Position numbers and translations under genes: made by a program. Shown here piece by piece: positions 52,488 through 61,205 of a stretch of DNA of 64,000 nt. The stretch's first letter is position 1. Each line of letters starts with the position of its first letter. The notes below the pieces were generated by a model. The model did not search any database. It worked only from the letters and a program-made list of their open reading frames with translations, and was not told the DNA's origin. Location: contig NZ_LT699743.1 in NCBI RefSeq assembly GCF_900155365.1, positions 250,219 through 314,218 of the forward strand, given 5' to 3'. Origin of the DNA: Collinsella bouchesdurhonensis. GTDB lineage: Bacteria > Actinomycetota > Coriobacteriia > Coriobacteriales > Coriobacteriaceae.

Positions 52488-54164
52488 CTACGAGAGCGAC
52501 GCTCTCAGCAACTCGTTGAAGAGCTTGGGGTTGCCCTTGCCGCGGCTCGCTTTCATGCACTGGCCTACCAAAAATCCCAGCACCTTCTGGTTGCCGTCGC
52601 GATACTGCTGAGCCTGATCCGCACAGTTGGCCAAGACCTCGTCGACAATCGGCTGCAACGCCCCCGTATCGCTCACCTGGCGCATACCGCGCTCGTCCAC
52701 AATCTTATTGGGGTCGTCGCCGGTCTGAGCCATCAACTCGAAGACCTCGTGCGCTTGATTGCTCGAGATGGCGTCACTTGCCAGCAGCTTTGCCAAAGCG
52801 GCAACCTGAACGGGCGCAATACCGCTCTCATCGAGAGCGGTACCCGCGCTCTTAAGATAGCCAACAAGTTCGTTGACCAGCAAGTTCGCAACCGTCTGGG
52901 CTTCTTTACCAGACGTGCCCGCAGCCGCCTTCTCAAAGAAATCGGCATAGGCAGGATCGCCCGCAATCTGCTCGGCATCGGCTGCCTTGATGCCAAAATC
53001 GGCCTCAAAACGAGCGCGCTTGGCGTCGGGCAACTCGGGGATCTGCTCGCGGCAGTTCTCGATGAAGGCATCATTCAGATCGAACGGAGCCAAGTCGGGG
53101 TCGGGGAACAGACGATAATCGTCGGCCGTCTCTTTCACGCGCATGACCACCGTGCGCTTGCGGCTGGGCTCCCAATGACGCGTCTCCTGATAGATGATGC
53201 CGCCCTCTTCAAGAACCTCGGCCTGACGGCAAATCTCGTAGGCAAGGCCATCATGCAGGCTCTTGAAGGAATTGAGGTTCTTGAGCTCGGTCTTGGTGCC
53301 TAGCTTGGTCTCGCCACGGCGACGAAGACTCACATTGCCATCGCAGCGCATGGAGCCCTTCTCCATGGAGCAGTCGGAGATGCCCAGCGTCACAAAGATG
53401 CGACGGAGCTTCTCCATGAACAGGCGCGCCTCCTCGGGCGTGCGCAGGTCGGGCTCGGTCACGAGCTCAATGAGCGGCGTACCACAGCGGTTGTAGTCGA
53501 CGAGCGACTCAGCGGCAGCGGTAATGCGGCCTTCGGCACCACCCACGTGCACCATCTTGGCGGCGTCCTCTTCCATATGAATGCGAAGAATACGGATGGG
53601 CACGGTATAGCAACCATCGGCACGGCGCTCGGGCATCTGCATGTTGGAGGCATCGTAGCTCGCCAGATGGCCGGCGCGCTGATTGCCCTCACGCATCTGC
53701 GAGGTCATGAACGTGGAAAGACCCTCGGCATTGGCGGAGGCCGAAGCGAGGCTCTCGGCCTCGGCGGCACCAAATGCGCAATCGGGGCGCTCGGCAGCGC
53801 CTTGACCAGTCACATCCAAATCCAGATGACCGTACATGGCAAAAGCAACCGGACCCTGCGTGGTCTGGAAGTTCTTGGCCATATCGGGATAGAAGTAATG
53901 CTTGCGATAGAACATCGAGTGCTTCTGGATCTCACAGTTTGTGGCGAGACCGGCCTTGACGATGCTCTCGATTGCCTTCTTGTTAGGCACAGGCAGGGCA
54001 CCGGGTAAACCCAGACAAACCGGGCACACGTTGGCGTTTGGCTCGTCATCATGGCTCAGCTTGCAGTTGCAAAACATCTTGGTATCAAGCGCGGTGAGCT
54101 CGGTGTGGATCTCGAGGCCGATCACAGCCTCCCAATCCTGCAAAACCTCGGAGAGCTCCTTCAT
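52488..54164 (-). CDS. gatB: aspartyl/glutamyl-tRNA amidotransferase subunit B
   Basis: A 558-residue subunit that activates Glu-tRNA-Gln or Asp-tRNA-Asn with ATP and accepts ammonia from GatA. Family blocks: AVIGLEIHTEL (~residue 13), the zinc cysteines CNC...CPVC (~32-50), NKKAIESIVKAGLATNCEI, RIHMEEDAAK and LVDYNRCGTPLIELVTEPD, and a YqeY-like tail (VLGFLVGQCMKASRGKGNPKL). It is longer than the usual 475-500 residues because of an insert at residues ~119-188. Its ATG overlaps the gatA stop. Confidence 0.95.
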   Translation of the reverse strand: MKELSEVLQDWEAVIGLEIHTELTALDTKMFCNCKLSHDDEPNANVCPVCLGLPGALPVPNKKAIESIVKAGLATNCEIQKHSMFYRKHYFYPDMAKNFQTTQGPVAFAMYGHLDLDVTGQGAAERPDCAFGAAEAESLASASANAEGLSTFMTSQMREGNQRAGHLASYDASNMQMPERRADGCYTVPIRILRIHMEEDAAKMVHVGGAEGRITAAAESLVDYNRCGTPLIELVTEPDLRTPEEARLFMEKLRRIFVTLGISDCSMEKGSMRCDGNVSLRRRGETKLGTKTELKNLNSFKSLHDGLAYEICRQAEVLEEGGIIYQETRHWEPSRKRTVVMRVKETADDYRLFPDPDLAPFDLNDAFIENCREQIPELPDAKRARFEADFGIKAADAEQIAGDPAYADFFEKAAAGTSGKEAQTVANLLVNELVGYLKSAGTALDESGIAPVQVAALAKLLASDAISSNQAHEVFELMAQTGDDPNKIVDERGMRQVSDTGALQPIVDEVLANCADQAQQYRDGNQKVLGFLVGQCMKASRGKGNPKLFNELLRASLS

Positions 54165-55660
54165 TACAGCTCGCCTCCCTTCCCGGCAAAATCAGGCGCA
54201 ACGGACATGCCTCCGGCAATGCCACGCTCAAGCGCGCGAGCAAACGTGAGCAGCTGACGGTCCTTGAAAGCGGGACCCACCAGCTGGGCGGATACAGGCA
54301 GATGGGTATCACCGCCAAGACCCAGCGGAACCGAGATGCCACCGTTACCGCAGATGTTAATCGAAATGGTATACAGGTCCGAAAGATACATCTGGGTGGG
54401 GTCGGAGATCTCGCCAAACTTGAACGCCGTGCGCGGGCTTGCGGGCATGAGGATGGTATCGACCTGCTCGTACGCGCGGTTGTAATCCTGCGTGATGAGG
54501 GTGCGAGCCTTCTGGGCCGCGTAATAATACTTGTCATACACGCCCGAGCTCAGCAGGTAAGCGCCGAGCATCTGGCGGCGCTTAGCCTCCGCGCCAAAAC
54601 CATGGGCACGCGAAAGCGAGCTTTGGTCGGTGAGGTTCGCACAGCCCTCTTCCTGATAGCCATAGCGAATGCCGTCAAAACGGGCAAGATTGGAGAACGC
54701 CTCGGCAGGACCGATGACGTAGTATGCAGCGATAGCGGCATCGAGATGCGGCAGGTCAACCTCAACCAGCTTGGCACCTTGAGCCTCCAGCTCGTGAGCG
54801 GCGCGCTCAACAGCCTGTTTGACCTCGAGGGTCAGGCCTTCTGCCTCCATAAAGGACGGGATGATGCCTACGCGCTTGCCCTCGATACTGTCTTCAAGAT
54901 GCTCAAGGAAATCGACCGGGCAGTCCTGGCTCGTGCAGTCATACGGGTCGTGGCCGGCACCCACCAGAGCGTTCATGGCAAGGGCAACATCCTCGACGGT
55001 ACGGCCGAAGGGGCCCACCTGGTCGAGCGAGGAGCCAAAAGCCACCACGCCGTAGCGCGAAACGGCACCGTACGTAGGCTTGAGCCCCACGACGCCGCAC
55101 AAAGACGCCGGCTGGCGAATAGATCCGCCTGTGTCGGAACCGAGCGAAAGCGCGACCTCACCCGCAGCGACAGCAGCAGCAGATCCGCCCGAGGAACCAC
55201 CGGGTACGCGCTCGGTGTCCCAAGGGTTGTTCGTGCGATGGAAGGCAGAACTCTCCGTGGAGGAGCCAAACGCGAACTCATCCATGTTGGCCTTACCCAT
55301 AGGCAGGCAGCCCGCCTGGAGCATGCGCTCCACGCAGGTGGCGGTGTAGACGCTCTCGTAGTTCTCGAGCATGCGCGATGCGCAGGTAGTGCGCGTACCC
55401 ACGAGATTCATGTTGTCTTTGATTGCCAGGGGAACACCTGCAAGCGGGGGCAGGGCCTCACCGGCAGCACGAGCTGCGTCGATGTGAGCAGCAGCATCGA
55501 GCGCAAGCTCGGGGGATACCTGCAAAAAGGCCTTGACGGCGCCGTCACGCGCTTCAATGGCATCGAGCGATGCGTGCGCCACCTCGGTAGCGGTAAAGTC
55601 ACCCGCGGCAATGCCAGAGGCAATCTGGGACGCGGTCAGAGAATCGATATTCAGCGCCAT
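54164..55660 (-). CDS. gatA: aspartyl/glutamyl-tRNA amidotransferase subunit A
   Basis: A 498-residue amidase that releases ammonia from glutamine for the GatB site. The Ser-cisSer-Lys triad blocks are present: GVPLAIKDNMN (lysine, ~residue 77) and GGSSGGSAAAVAAGEVALSLGSDTGG (the serines, ~150-175; central part PGGSSGGSAA). It overlaps gatC and gatB by one base on each side, in the conserved order C-A-B. Confidence 0.97.
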   Translation of the reverse strand: MALNIDSLTASQIASGIAAGDFTATEVAHASLDAIEARDGAVKAFLQVSPELALDAAAHIDAARAAGEALPPLAGVPLAIKDNMNLVGTRTTCASRMLENYESVYTATCVERMLQAGCLPMGKANMDEFAFGSSTESSAFHRTNNPWDTERVPGGSSGGSAAAVAAGEVALSLGSDTGGSIRQPASLCGVVGLKPTYGAVSRYGVVAFGSSLDQVGPFGRTVEDVALAMNALVGAGHDPYDCTSQDCPVDFLEHLEDSIEGKRVGIIPSFMEAEGLTLEVKQAVERAAHELEAQGAKLVEVDLPHLDAAIAAYYVIGPAEAFSNLARFDGIRYGYQEEGCANLTDQSSLSRAHGFGAEAKRRQMLGAYLLSSGVYDKYYYAAQKARTLITQDYNRAYEQVDTILMPASPRTAFKFGEISDPTQMYLSDLYTISINICGNGGISVPLGLGGDTHLPVSAQLVGPAFKDRQLLTFARALERGIAGGMSVAPDFAGKGGEL

Positions 55661-55971
55661 TACTCGCTCTCCCCCTCTCCCAGAATGGACGGAACGCGGA
55701 AGTAACGGTCACGCGCACTCCCGGCGTTTTCGAGCGCCACGTCGAGCGGCAGATCGCGCGCGGGCTCGAGCCCGTCGTCTCCCATCACGTTGGACAGGCT
55801 TCCAATAGGATGGAACGTGGGCTCCACGTCGGGCAGGTCGTATTGAAGAATGGGCTCGAGAATGCTCACTGCGTTGTTCATGTACGCAGTCATCTCGGTA
55901 AGCTCATCATCGGTTAGCGCAATCTTGGCGTATTCGGCTATTCCCCGAACATCCTTCTCGCTGAGTGCCAT
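55660..55971 (-). CDS. gatC: aspartyl/glutamyl-tRNA amidotransferase subunit C
   Basis: A 103-residue subunit that wraps GatA and GatB together. It starts MALSEKDVRGIAEYAKIALT and has the 'ILEPILQYDLPDVEPTFHP' block normal for GatC. The start at 55971 has AAGGAG 5 bases upstream. A TATAAT-type promoter lies about 35 bases upstream. Confidence 0.95.
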   Translation of the reverse strand: MALSEKDVRGIAEYAKIALTDDELTEMTAYMNNAVSILEPILQYDLPDVEPTFHPIGSLSNVMGDDGLEPARDLPLDVALENAGSARDRYFRVPSILGEGESE

Positions 55972-56004
55972 AGGCGCTCCTTCCGTGCACAGTTTGACCG
56001 CACC

Positions 56005-56010
56005 ATTATA
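56005..56010 (-). promoter_or_regulatory. predicted -10 box of the gatCAB promoter
   Basis: A perfect TATAAT on the minus strand, 34 bases before the gatC ATG; the -35 (TTCGTG, 18 bases further) is poor. Confidence 0.45.
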
Positions 56011-56097
56011 GGCGCCAAGGCTTATAAGCACGAAGGAGGCGCCGAGGGTGCAGCAGAAACGTAACAGACACATTCGCCGTACGATTAACGAGAAAAA

Positions 56098-56583
56098 CTA
56101 CCCCTGATAGTGCAGGTGTGCCTCGTCGATATTGTCGAGGTCGCGCTCGAGGTAGCGAGCGGCAAGCCACTTTGCCATAGGAAGATTTTGATCCAGATAG
56201 TTGCCGCACTCCTCGGGGGCGGCACCGGGAATCGCGCCCTCGAAGTCGCGCACAAACACAAAGAGCTCGCGAACAAGCGGCAAGATCTCCTCGGAGCTCA
56301 CCTGACCAAAAACAACCAGGTAAAAGCCCGTCCGACAACCCATGGGGCCAAAGTAGACAATGCGCTGCGACCACTCGGCGTGGTTGCGCAAAAACGTAGC
56401 GCCCAGGTGCTCGATGGTGTGGCACTCGGCCGTGTTCATCACCGGTTCGCAGTTGGGCTTGGTCAGACGCAGATCAAACGTGGTGACGACGCACCCCGTT
56501 GCCTCATCGCGATCCTGGCGCGAAACGTACACGCCCGGATCGAGCAGCAGGTGATTGACGGTAAAGCTCGCAATGGTCTCCAT
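56098..56583 (-). CDS. luxS: S-ribosylhomocysteine lyase LuxS
   Basis: A 161-residue metal enzyme that splits S-ribosylhomocysteine into homocysteine and the AI-2 precursor. The metal ligands are His55 and His59 (HTIEH) and Cys126 (EECGNY); Cys83 (MGCRTGFY) is the catalytic acid/base. The gene lies 9 bases after an MFS transporter gene, so both are one transcript. The homocysteine produced feeds the MetH route at 21089-25349. Confidence 0.97.
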   Translation of the reverse strand: METIASFTVNHLLLDPGVYVSRQDRDEATGCVVTTFDLRLTKPNCEPVMNTAECHTIEHLGATFLRNHAEWSQRIVYFGPMGCRTGFYLVVFGQVSSEEILPLVRELFVFVRDFEGAIPGAAPEECGNYLDQNLPMAKWLAARYLERDLDNIDEAHLHYQG

Positions 56584-56592
56584 GGTTACCCC

Positions 56593-57879
56593 CTAAGCGC
56601 GCGTCTTAGTGCGCGCGGCGCTATTTGCATCGGCCTCCATCGTAGCTACCCGGCCCAAATACCGATGCCCACAAAGGAGCAACACCATAGGAACTGCCGC
56701 AACGATACAGGCCGCGCCCACGAGCGTCGACTGCACCCCAAAGCGCGCGGCAAGCCATGGCGCCACCACAAGCGGAGCAACCCCGGCAAACATGTTGCCA
56801 AAGCTCATTACCGAGTTCACGCGCCCCAGCTGTTCGAGCGGAGCCGTTGTCTGCACAATGGTGTTGTGAAGCGGATGGATAACTCCCCATGCCACTCCCA
56901 GGGCAATCTGCCCCACCAAGGCCACAGCAACATAGGGTGTTCCCACATACACCAGGCTACCTAGTCCCATCGCCGCAAGCGCCACGAGCAGCGTCTTGAG
57001 ATTCACGAGGCGTGTGGGCATGTGCAGCACCAACAGCGCGCCCACCACGGCGCCCACGCCTGATGCAGAAGAAAGCCACCCCATCCATTCCACGCCAACG
57101 TGCAAAACATCACGGTAGAAAAACGACTCCAACGGATCAAACGCGCCGTAGCCAAAGTTCGTAAGGAACATGATGACGAAAAGGAGCAGCAGCAAGGTAT
57201 TGGTAAAGACAGTCTTGATGCTCATCGCAAACGAGGCGTGGGCACCCCCATCCTCCTCATCCGTCTTCTCATACGCAGCAGTATCGGATTGGGCCGACGT
57301 CATTTGCGGTCTAAAGCCCCAGCCGGGAATAAGCGACAGCGCGGCAAACACCATCATGAGCGGAAAGACGGCAAGCGACGAGCCCGCAGCCGCTACAAAA
57401 CCGCCCAGAATAGGTCCCACGATAATGCTCACGTTGGAAAGCGTAGTGAGCACCGAGTTGATCGCCTTGAGCTCAGCAGGGTCGCTCGAAAGATAGGCAG
57501 GATACGATGTGGCCGCAACCTGCGAGTACCCGATCATGAAACCCAAAAGCGCCGCACCTGCAAGGACGGCCATAGTCGCATGCCCGAAAAACACAAGCAC
57601 GCAACCCACGACAAGCACGCCAAAAACGTTCGTGAAGTAATGCCTACGCGGACCCCACGCATCGAGCGCCGAGCCACCCGTAAAGGAACCCAAAATCACA
57701 AAGATGTTCATCAACAGCACCGCCGCTGACGTAAAAGCGACAGACGCGCCGTCTGCATAGGTAAGCGTGCCAATTACGCCGATAAAATAGCTCGATTGAA
57801 AACCGGTGTAGATAAGAAAATGTATTGCCACCAGGCGTTTTGCCTGTGCGGAAAGCGCCGGACAAAGGTGGGAAGACAT
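56593..57879 (-). CDS. MFS transporter upstream of luxS
   Basis: A 428-residue membrane protein with twelve hydrophobic helices in two groups of six, joined by a charged loop (~residues 205-220, TAAYEKTDEEDGGAH). The length and pattern fit the major facilitator superfamily, nearest by eye to drug/proton exporters. The start at 57879 has AAGGAG 5 bases upstream; a frame nine codons longer also exists. It precedes luxS in one transcript. The substrate is unknown. Confidence 0.85.
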   Translation of the reverse strand: MSSHLCPALSAQAKRLVAIHFLIYTGFQSSYFIGVIGTLTYADGASVAFTSAAVLLMNIFVILGSFTGGSALDAWGPRRHYFTNVFGVLVVGCVLVFFGHATMAVLAGAALLGFMIGYSQVAATSYPAYLSSDPAELKAINSVLTTLSNVSIIVGPILGGFVAAAGSSLAVFPLMMVFAALSLIPGWGFRPQMTSAQSDTAAYEKTDEEDGGAHASFAMSIKTVFTNTLLLLLFVIMFLTNFGYGAFDPLESFFYRDVLHVGVEWMGWLSSASGVGAVVGALLVLHMPTRLVNLKTLLVALAAMGLGSLVYVGTPYVAVALVGQIALGVAWGVIHPLHNTIVQTTAPLEQLGRVNSVMSFGNMFAGVAPLVVAPWLAARFGVQSTLVGAACIVAAVPMVLLLCGHRYLGRVATMEADANSAARTKTRA

Positions 57880-58187
57880 ATGTGCTCCTTGGTTGCTCGC
57901 AAACAAAGGCGACGGCGCAAGCCGTCGTACATCGGTCGATCAGTTGTCTGTAAGCCGCATTAAGGACGCATCACGCCTCGATCCTCGCTCATCAATACCG
58001 CACAATGAAATAGCGCCAGTATACCATCCTGCAAATATGGTGCCGGCGTGTGCGGATTCTGAATGGCGTGTGGAGTGCACACAGGCATGTTTAGCGCGCG
58101 CCCCGGGCGGTACATATATAACGAGCGCAACGATAATCGACCGCCGGTCGCCCATGCGCCCGGCAATGCTGAACAGGAGTTGATCGC
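57880..58187. other. 308-base intergenic region, no gene seen
   Basis: Contains a small GC hairpin (GACGGC-GCAA-GCCGTC near 57913-57928) and the divergent promoters of the MFS gene and the small gene at 58188. I see no other feature. Confidence 0.4.
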
Positions 58188-58415
58188 ATGCGCACAACAA
58201 CAAAGCAAAAGGCAAAGCCTCACCCGGTATTTGAGCGGACAGGAGAGAACTCCATTCGCATCAACGCGCTTCCCAACCGGGCCGATGCCCAGCGTATGAA
58301 CCTCAAGCGTTCCTATCACGCGTTCATGCGCGCGCTTCCCGCCACCTCTGCGGCAACAAACAATCCCGCGCCGTCGGAGATGTGGCCGCAGCGCCCCTAC
58401 GCAGCTTCTGTGTAG
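58188..58415 (+). CDS. unknown small basic protein
   Basis: 75 residues, rich in Arg, Lys, Ala and Pro, soluble, no recognised family. An AGGAG site lies 8 bases before the ATG, which is good support. The central part 'NRADAQRMNLKRSYHAFMRAL' could form one basic helix. A terminator follows at 58490. It may be an RNA- or DNA-binding or ribosome-linked small protein, but this is only suggested by charge. Confidence 0.55.
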   Translation: MRTTTKQKAKPHPVFERTGENSIRINALPNRADAQRMNLKRSYHAFMRALPATSAATNNPAPSEMWPQRPYAASV

Positions 58416-58489
58416 GCCACCCTCGACAACTCGCTGGCAGCGCCAACCCTGTGAGAACGTCTCAACATATCGCCTTCCTTTCCCTTGGC

Positions 58490-58528
58490 CGCCCGGTGTA
58501 TCCCCCTGCACCGGGCGGTTTGGGTTTA
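58490..58528 (+). terminator. terminator after the small basic protein gene
   Basis: Perfect arms CCGCCCGGTG / CACCGGGCGG with a 10-nt loop, followed by TTTGGGTTT. Confidence 0.75.
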
Positions 58529-58681
58529 ATGTCCGCAACCGCAGCGATGCAAGCCGCCAATGCCGCCGTTGAGCACGATTACACCTTCGCTCGTGTCTAT
58601 AGCTGCACTTTCAACTAGACTGTCTCCTAAGAAACCGTTGGCTCGGCGTGCGTATGCACACACCCGATAGAAAGGAACACG

Positions 58682-59665
58682 ATGTACTGCACTGAATGCG
58701 GAGCGTTTGTTCCCGATACCTGCAAGTTTTGCACCACCTGCGGCGCGCCCCTATCGGCGCAGGGCGCAGACGCACAAGCCCCGAACGGTGCCAGCGCGTC
58801 TGCAGGCCAGACGAGCTCCGAGCCCCAGGCGGGCACCAGCGCCGCCGCGCCCTCGCAGGCGCCCAATGCGACCGCAGGAAACCAAACCCCTGCGTCCAAT
58901 CCCTACACTCCAGCGCCCCCTGCGTTCCAGGCGCCAAAAAGGAGCAACAACAAACTGGTAATCGGTATTATCGCGGGTGTCGCAGCCCTTGTCATCATCG
59001 GCACGCTTATCTTTGGCTTGGGCGGATTCATTCTCGGTTCCGCGATGGTCGAGACGGCAAACAGCGTAGACGCTGTCCTGGACATCGACGATGTGGACGA
59101 TGACGCCTTTGCAGACTATCTCTCGCGCAAGGTCGATACAGATGGAGACGGTTACATTTCGCAAAAGGAAGCGGACCGAGTAACCTCCATCGGCAATCTG
59201 TCTCAAGATTTCACCTACGGAAACGGCCTTTGCGCCTCCGGCGTCGAGGACCTCGATGGCATCGAGGTATTCAAGAATCTCAAGGTTTTACTCGTCTGCG
59301 ACAACGAGCTCGAGTCTCTCGACCTTTCGCAGAACACCAAACTGCGCTTTGTGGACTGCTCGGGCAATTACCTTGAGGACCTTGAGCTTCCCGAGACAGA
59401 AAAACTCACTACCCTGTGGGCCTACGACAACCGCTTGGACGAGCTTGACGTCAGCGGTGTCCCCGAGCTTGACGACCTGCTTGTCGACCCCGGCGTCGAA
59501 CTAGAGGGATGGAACGGCGACGCAGATGAGTGCTACGTCTACGACGATGACGATTTTGGCGACCACTACGGCATATACGACTATGACGATGACGACGGCG
59601 ATCTCTATGGAGACGACGACTATCAAGAGACCTCGGGCCGCCCGAATGCGCCGATTCTGGCGTAG
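58682..59665 (+). CDS. membrane protein with zinc ribbon, EF-hand and leucine-rich repeats
   Basis: A 327-residue protein with four parts. Residues 1-25 form a zinc ribbon (CTEC...CKFCTTC). A Pro/Ala/Ser/Gln-rich linker (~26-90) leads to one membrane helix (~98-120, VIGIIAGVAALVIIGTLIFG). Outside, a Ca-binding EF-hand or dockerin-like loop DTDGDGYISQKEAD (~155-168) is followed by leucine-rich repeats (~190-270, LKVLLVCDNELESLDLSQN and LRFVDCSGNYLEDLELPE). The last 50 residues are mostly Asp, Tyr and Gly. GAAAGGA lies 6 bases before the ATG. A calcium-dependent surface sensor or adhesin is possible; no enzyme function is visible. Confidence 0.75.
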   Translation: MYCTECGAFVPDTCKFCTTCGAPLSAQGADAQAPNGASASAGQTSSEPQAGTSAAAPSQAPNATAGNQTPASNPYTPAPPAFQAPKRSNNKLVIGIIAGVAALVIIGTLIFGLGGFILGSAMVETANSVDAVLDIDDVDDDAFADYLSRKVDTDGDGYISQKEADRVTSIGNLSQDFTYGNGLCASGVEDLDGIEVFKNLKVLLVCDNELESLDLSQNTKLRFVDCSGNYLEDLELPETEKLTTLWAYDNRLDELDVSGVPELDDLLVDPGVELEGWNGDADECYVYDDDDFGDHYGIYDYDDDDGDLYGDDDYQETSGRPNAPILA

Positions 59666-59847
59666 CTGCCATACAATCACCCAAAGGCGGGAAAAACATG
59701 AACGATGTAGTCTTGGGATATGCGCTCATGCTTGTAGGCGACAAGTTGCAACAAAGCGAACACTAGAACAAGCAGTGTGCACTAGCGTCAGCTGCCCTTG
59801 GTACCGACGGCCGTTCTTCCCCCGTGCCCGCAAATCTGCACAACAAA

Positions 59848-59878
59848 GCGCCCGCCGCGACTCGCTCGCGACGGGCGC
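59848..59878 (-). terminator. terminator of the DAHP synthase gene
   Basis: GCGCCCG / CGGGCGC with an inner CGCG stem; the minus strand continues TTTGTTGTG. Confidence 0.65.
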
Positions 59879-59909
59879 AATCAATCGCCTACTCTAAGGG
59901 CCGGCCGCT

Positions 59910-60938
59910 CTACAGACGCTCGGCAAGCTCGCGAATAAGAGCCTCGGTCTTTTCCCAACCCAAGCAGGGGTCGGTGATGGATTTACCAAATACCGCGCCG
60001 TCAACCGCCTGGTTACCGTCCTCCAGATAAGACTCGATCATAAAGCCCTTGACCAGACCGGCCACGGCCTCATTGCGGCGGCAAGAGTCGAGCACCTCTT
60101 TGCAGATACGGATCTGCTCCAAGGGGCGCTTGCCCGAGTTGTCGTGGTTGCAATCCACCACGACAGCAGGATTCGCGTACTTCTCCGAGGTATAACGCTC
60201 GGCCAGGCGCTCCAGGTGCTCGTAGTGATAGTTGGGGTAGGTGCGCCCGTCAAGACCGATATAGCCGCGCAGCACAGCGTGCGCCAGCGGGTTACCGTCG
60301 CACTCGACCTCCCAATTGCGGAAGATAAACGACTGGTGTGCCTGAGCGGCATAGATGGAATTGAGCATGACGGAGGTCGAGCCAGCCGTGGGGTTCTTCA
60401 TACCCACGGGCACGGGAATGCCACTCGCAACCAAACGATGTTCCTGGTTCTCGACCGAGCGAGCACCCACCGCCACATAGGACAGCAGATCGACGAGGTA
60501 CTGGTAGTTGCTGGGGTAGAGCATCTCATCGGCAGTGAACATGCCCGTTTCCTGAATCACACGGAGATGCATATGGCGGATGGCCTTTACGCCTGCGAGC
60601 AGATCGTCTGGAGACTCGGGGTCGGGATTGTGCAGCAGGCCCTTGTAGCCCGTGCCCTTCGTGCGCGGCTTATTGGTGTACACACGCGGAATGATGAGGA
60701 GCTTGTCCTTGACCTCCTCGGCAAGATTGCCCAGGCGCGTGGCATATTCGAGCACCGAGTCCTCACGGTCGGCCGAGCACGGGCCGATGATGAGCACCTT
60801 GCGAGGATCCTTACCCGCAAAAATGCGCGCAACCTCGGCGTCGAAGTCCTTCTTCTTTTCCATCAGCTCGGGGCCGAGGGGCATCTCTTCGCGAATCTCC
60901 ATCGGAATGGGAAGCCTGCGTTTGAAATTCATGGCCAT
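59910..60938 (-). CDS. 3-deoxy-7-phosphoheptulonate (DAHP) synthase, AroF/G/H type
   Basis: A 342-residue type I DAHP synthase, the first enzyme of the shikimate path, which joins phosphoenolpyruvate and erythrose 4-phosphate. Blocks: VLIIGPCSADRED (~residue 48, with the metal-ligand cysteine), IIPRVYTNKPRTKGTGYKGL (~80), SVENQEHRLVASG and GMKNPTAGS (~175), and VVVDCNHDNSGK (~255, metal-ligand His). The start at 60938 has AGGTG upstream; a second ATG two codons later is also possible. A promoter and a leader hairpin lie upstream. Confidence 0.93.
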   Translation of the reverse strand: MAMNFKRRLPIPMEIREEMPLGPELMEKKKDFDAEVARIFAGKDPRKVLIIGPCSADREDSVLEYATRLGNLAEEVKDKLLIIPRVYTNKPRTKGTGYKGLLHNPDPESPDDLLAGVKAIRHMHLRVIQETGMFTADEMLYPSNYQYLVDLLSYVAVGARSVENQEHRLVASGIPVPVGMKNPTAGSTSVMLNSIYAAQAHQSFIFRNWEVECDGNPLAHAVLRGYIGLDGRTYPNYHYEHLERLAERYTSEKYANPAVVVDCNHDNSGKRPLEQIRICKEVLDSCRRNEAVAGLVKGFMIESYLEDGNQAVDGAVFGKSITDPCLGWEKTEALIRELAERL

Positions 60939-60964
60939 GGCATGCACCTGTTGCTTTCGTATTG

Positions 60965-60986
60965 TGGCGCCTTGGTGCTGGCGCCA
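60965..60986 (-). other. leader hairpin of the DAHP synthase gene
   Basis: TGGCGCC and GGCGCCA enclose 8 bases in the mRNA leader. No T-run or leader peptide is clear, so the role is open. Confidence 0.4.
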
Positions 60987-61005
60987 GAGAAATCGAATGT
61001 GTTGG

Positions 61006-61034
61006 ATTATCCACTTTTGCCCACTAAAGTGCAA
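61006..61034 (-). promoter_or_regulatory. predicted promoter of the DAHP synthase gene
   Basis: TTGCAC (61029-61034) and GATAAT (61006-61011) are separated by 17 bases on the minus strand, with a start about 60 bases before the ATG. Confidence 0.6.
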
Positions 61035-61205
61035 CGTCTTTTACCGGCAAAAATGACATCTCGGCCACATATACGAAACATAACGTCGCGCCGCAGGGAG
61101 CACAGCGCGTTTGCCGAGGTATCGGCCACCGATGCCGAATCATGATGCACCGTGGCCCAGCCCCTGCATATCATTTAGATAACCCCCTCTATCAAGGAGT
61201 TTGCA

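Noticed and set aside
59698-59766. 22-codon frame with AAAGGCGGG before its ATG
   Set aside because: Too short to judge; the ribosome-like site may be chance and no similar gene is known to me.
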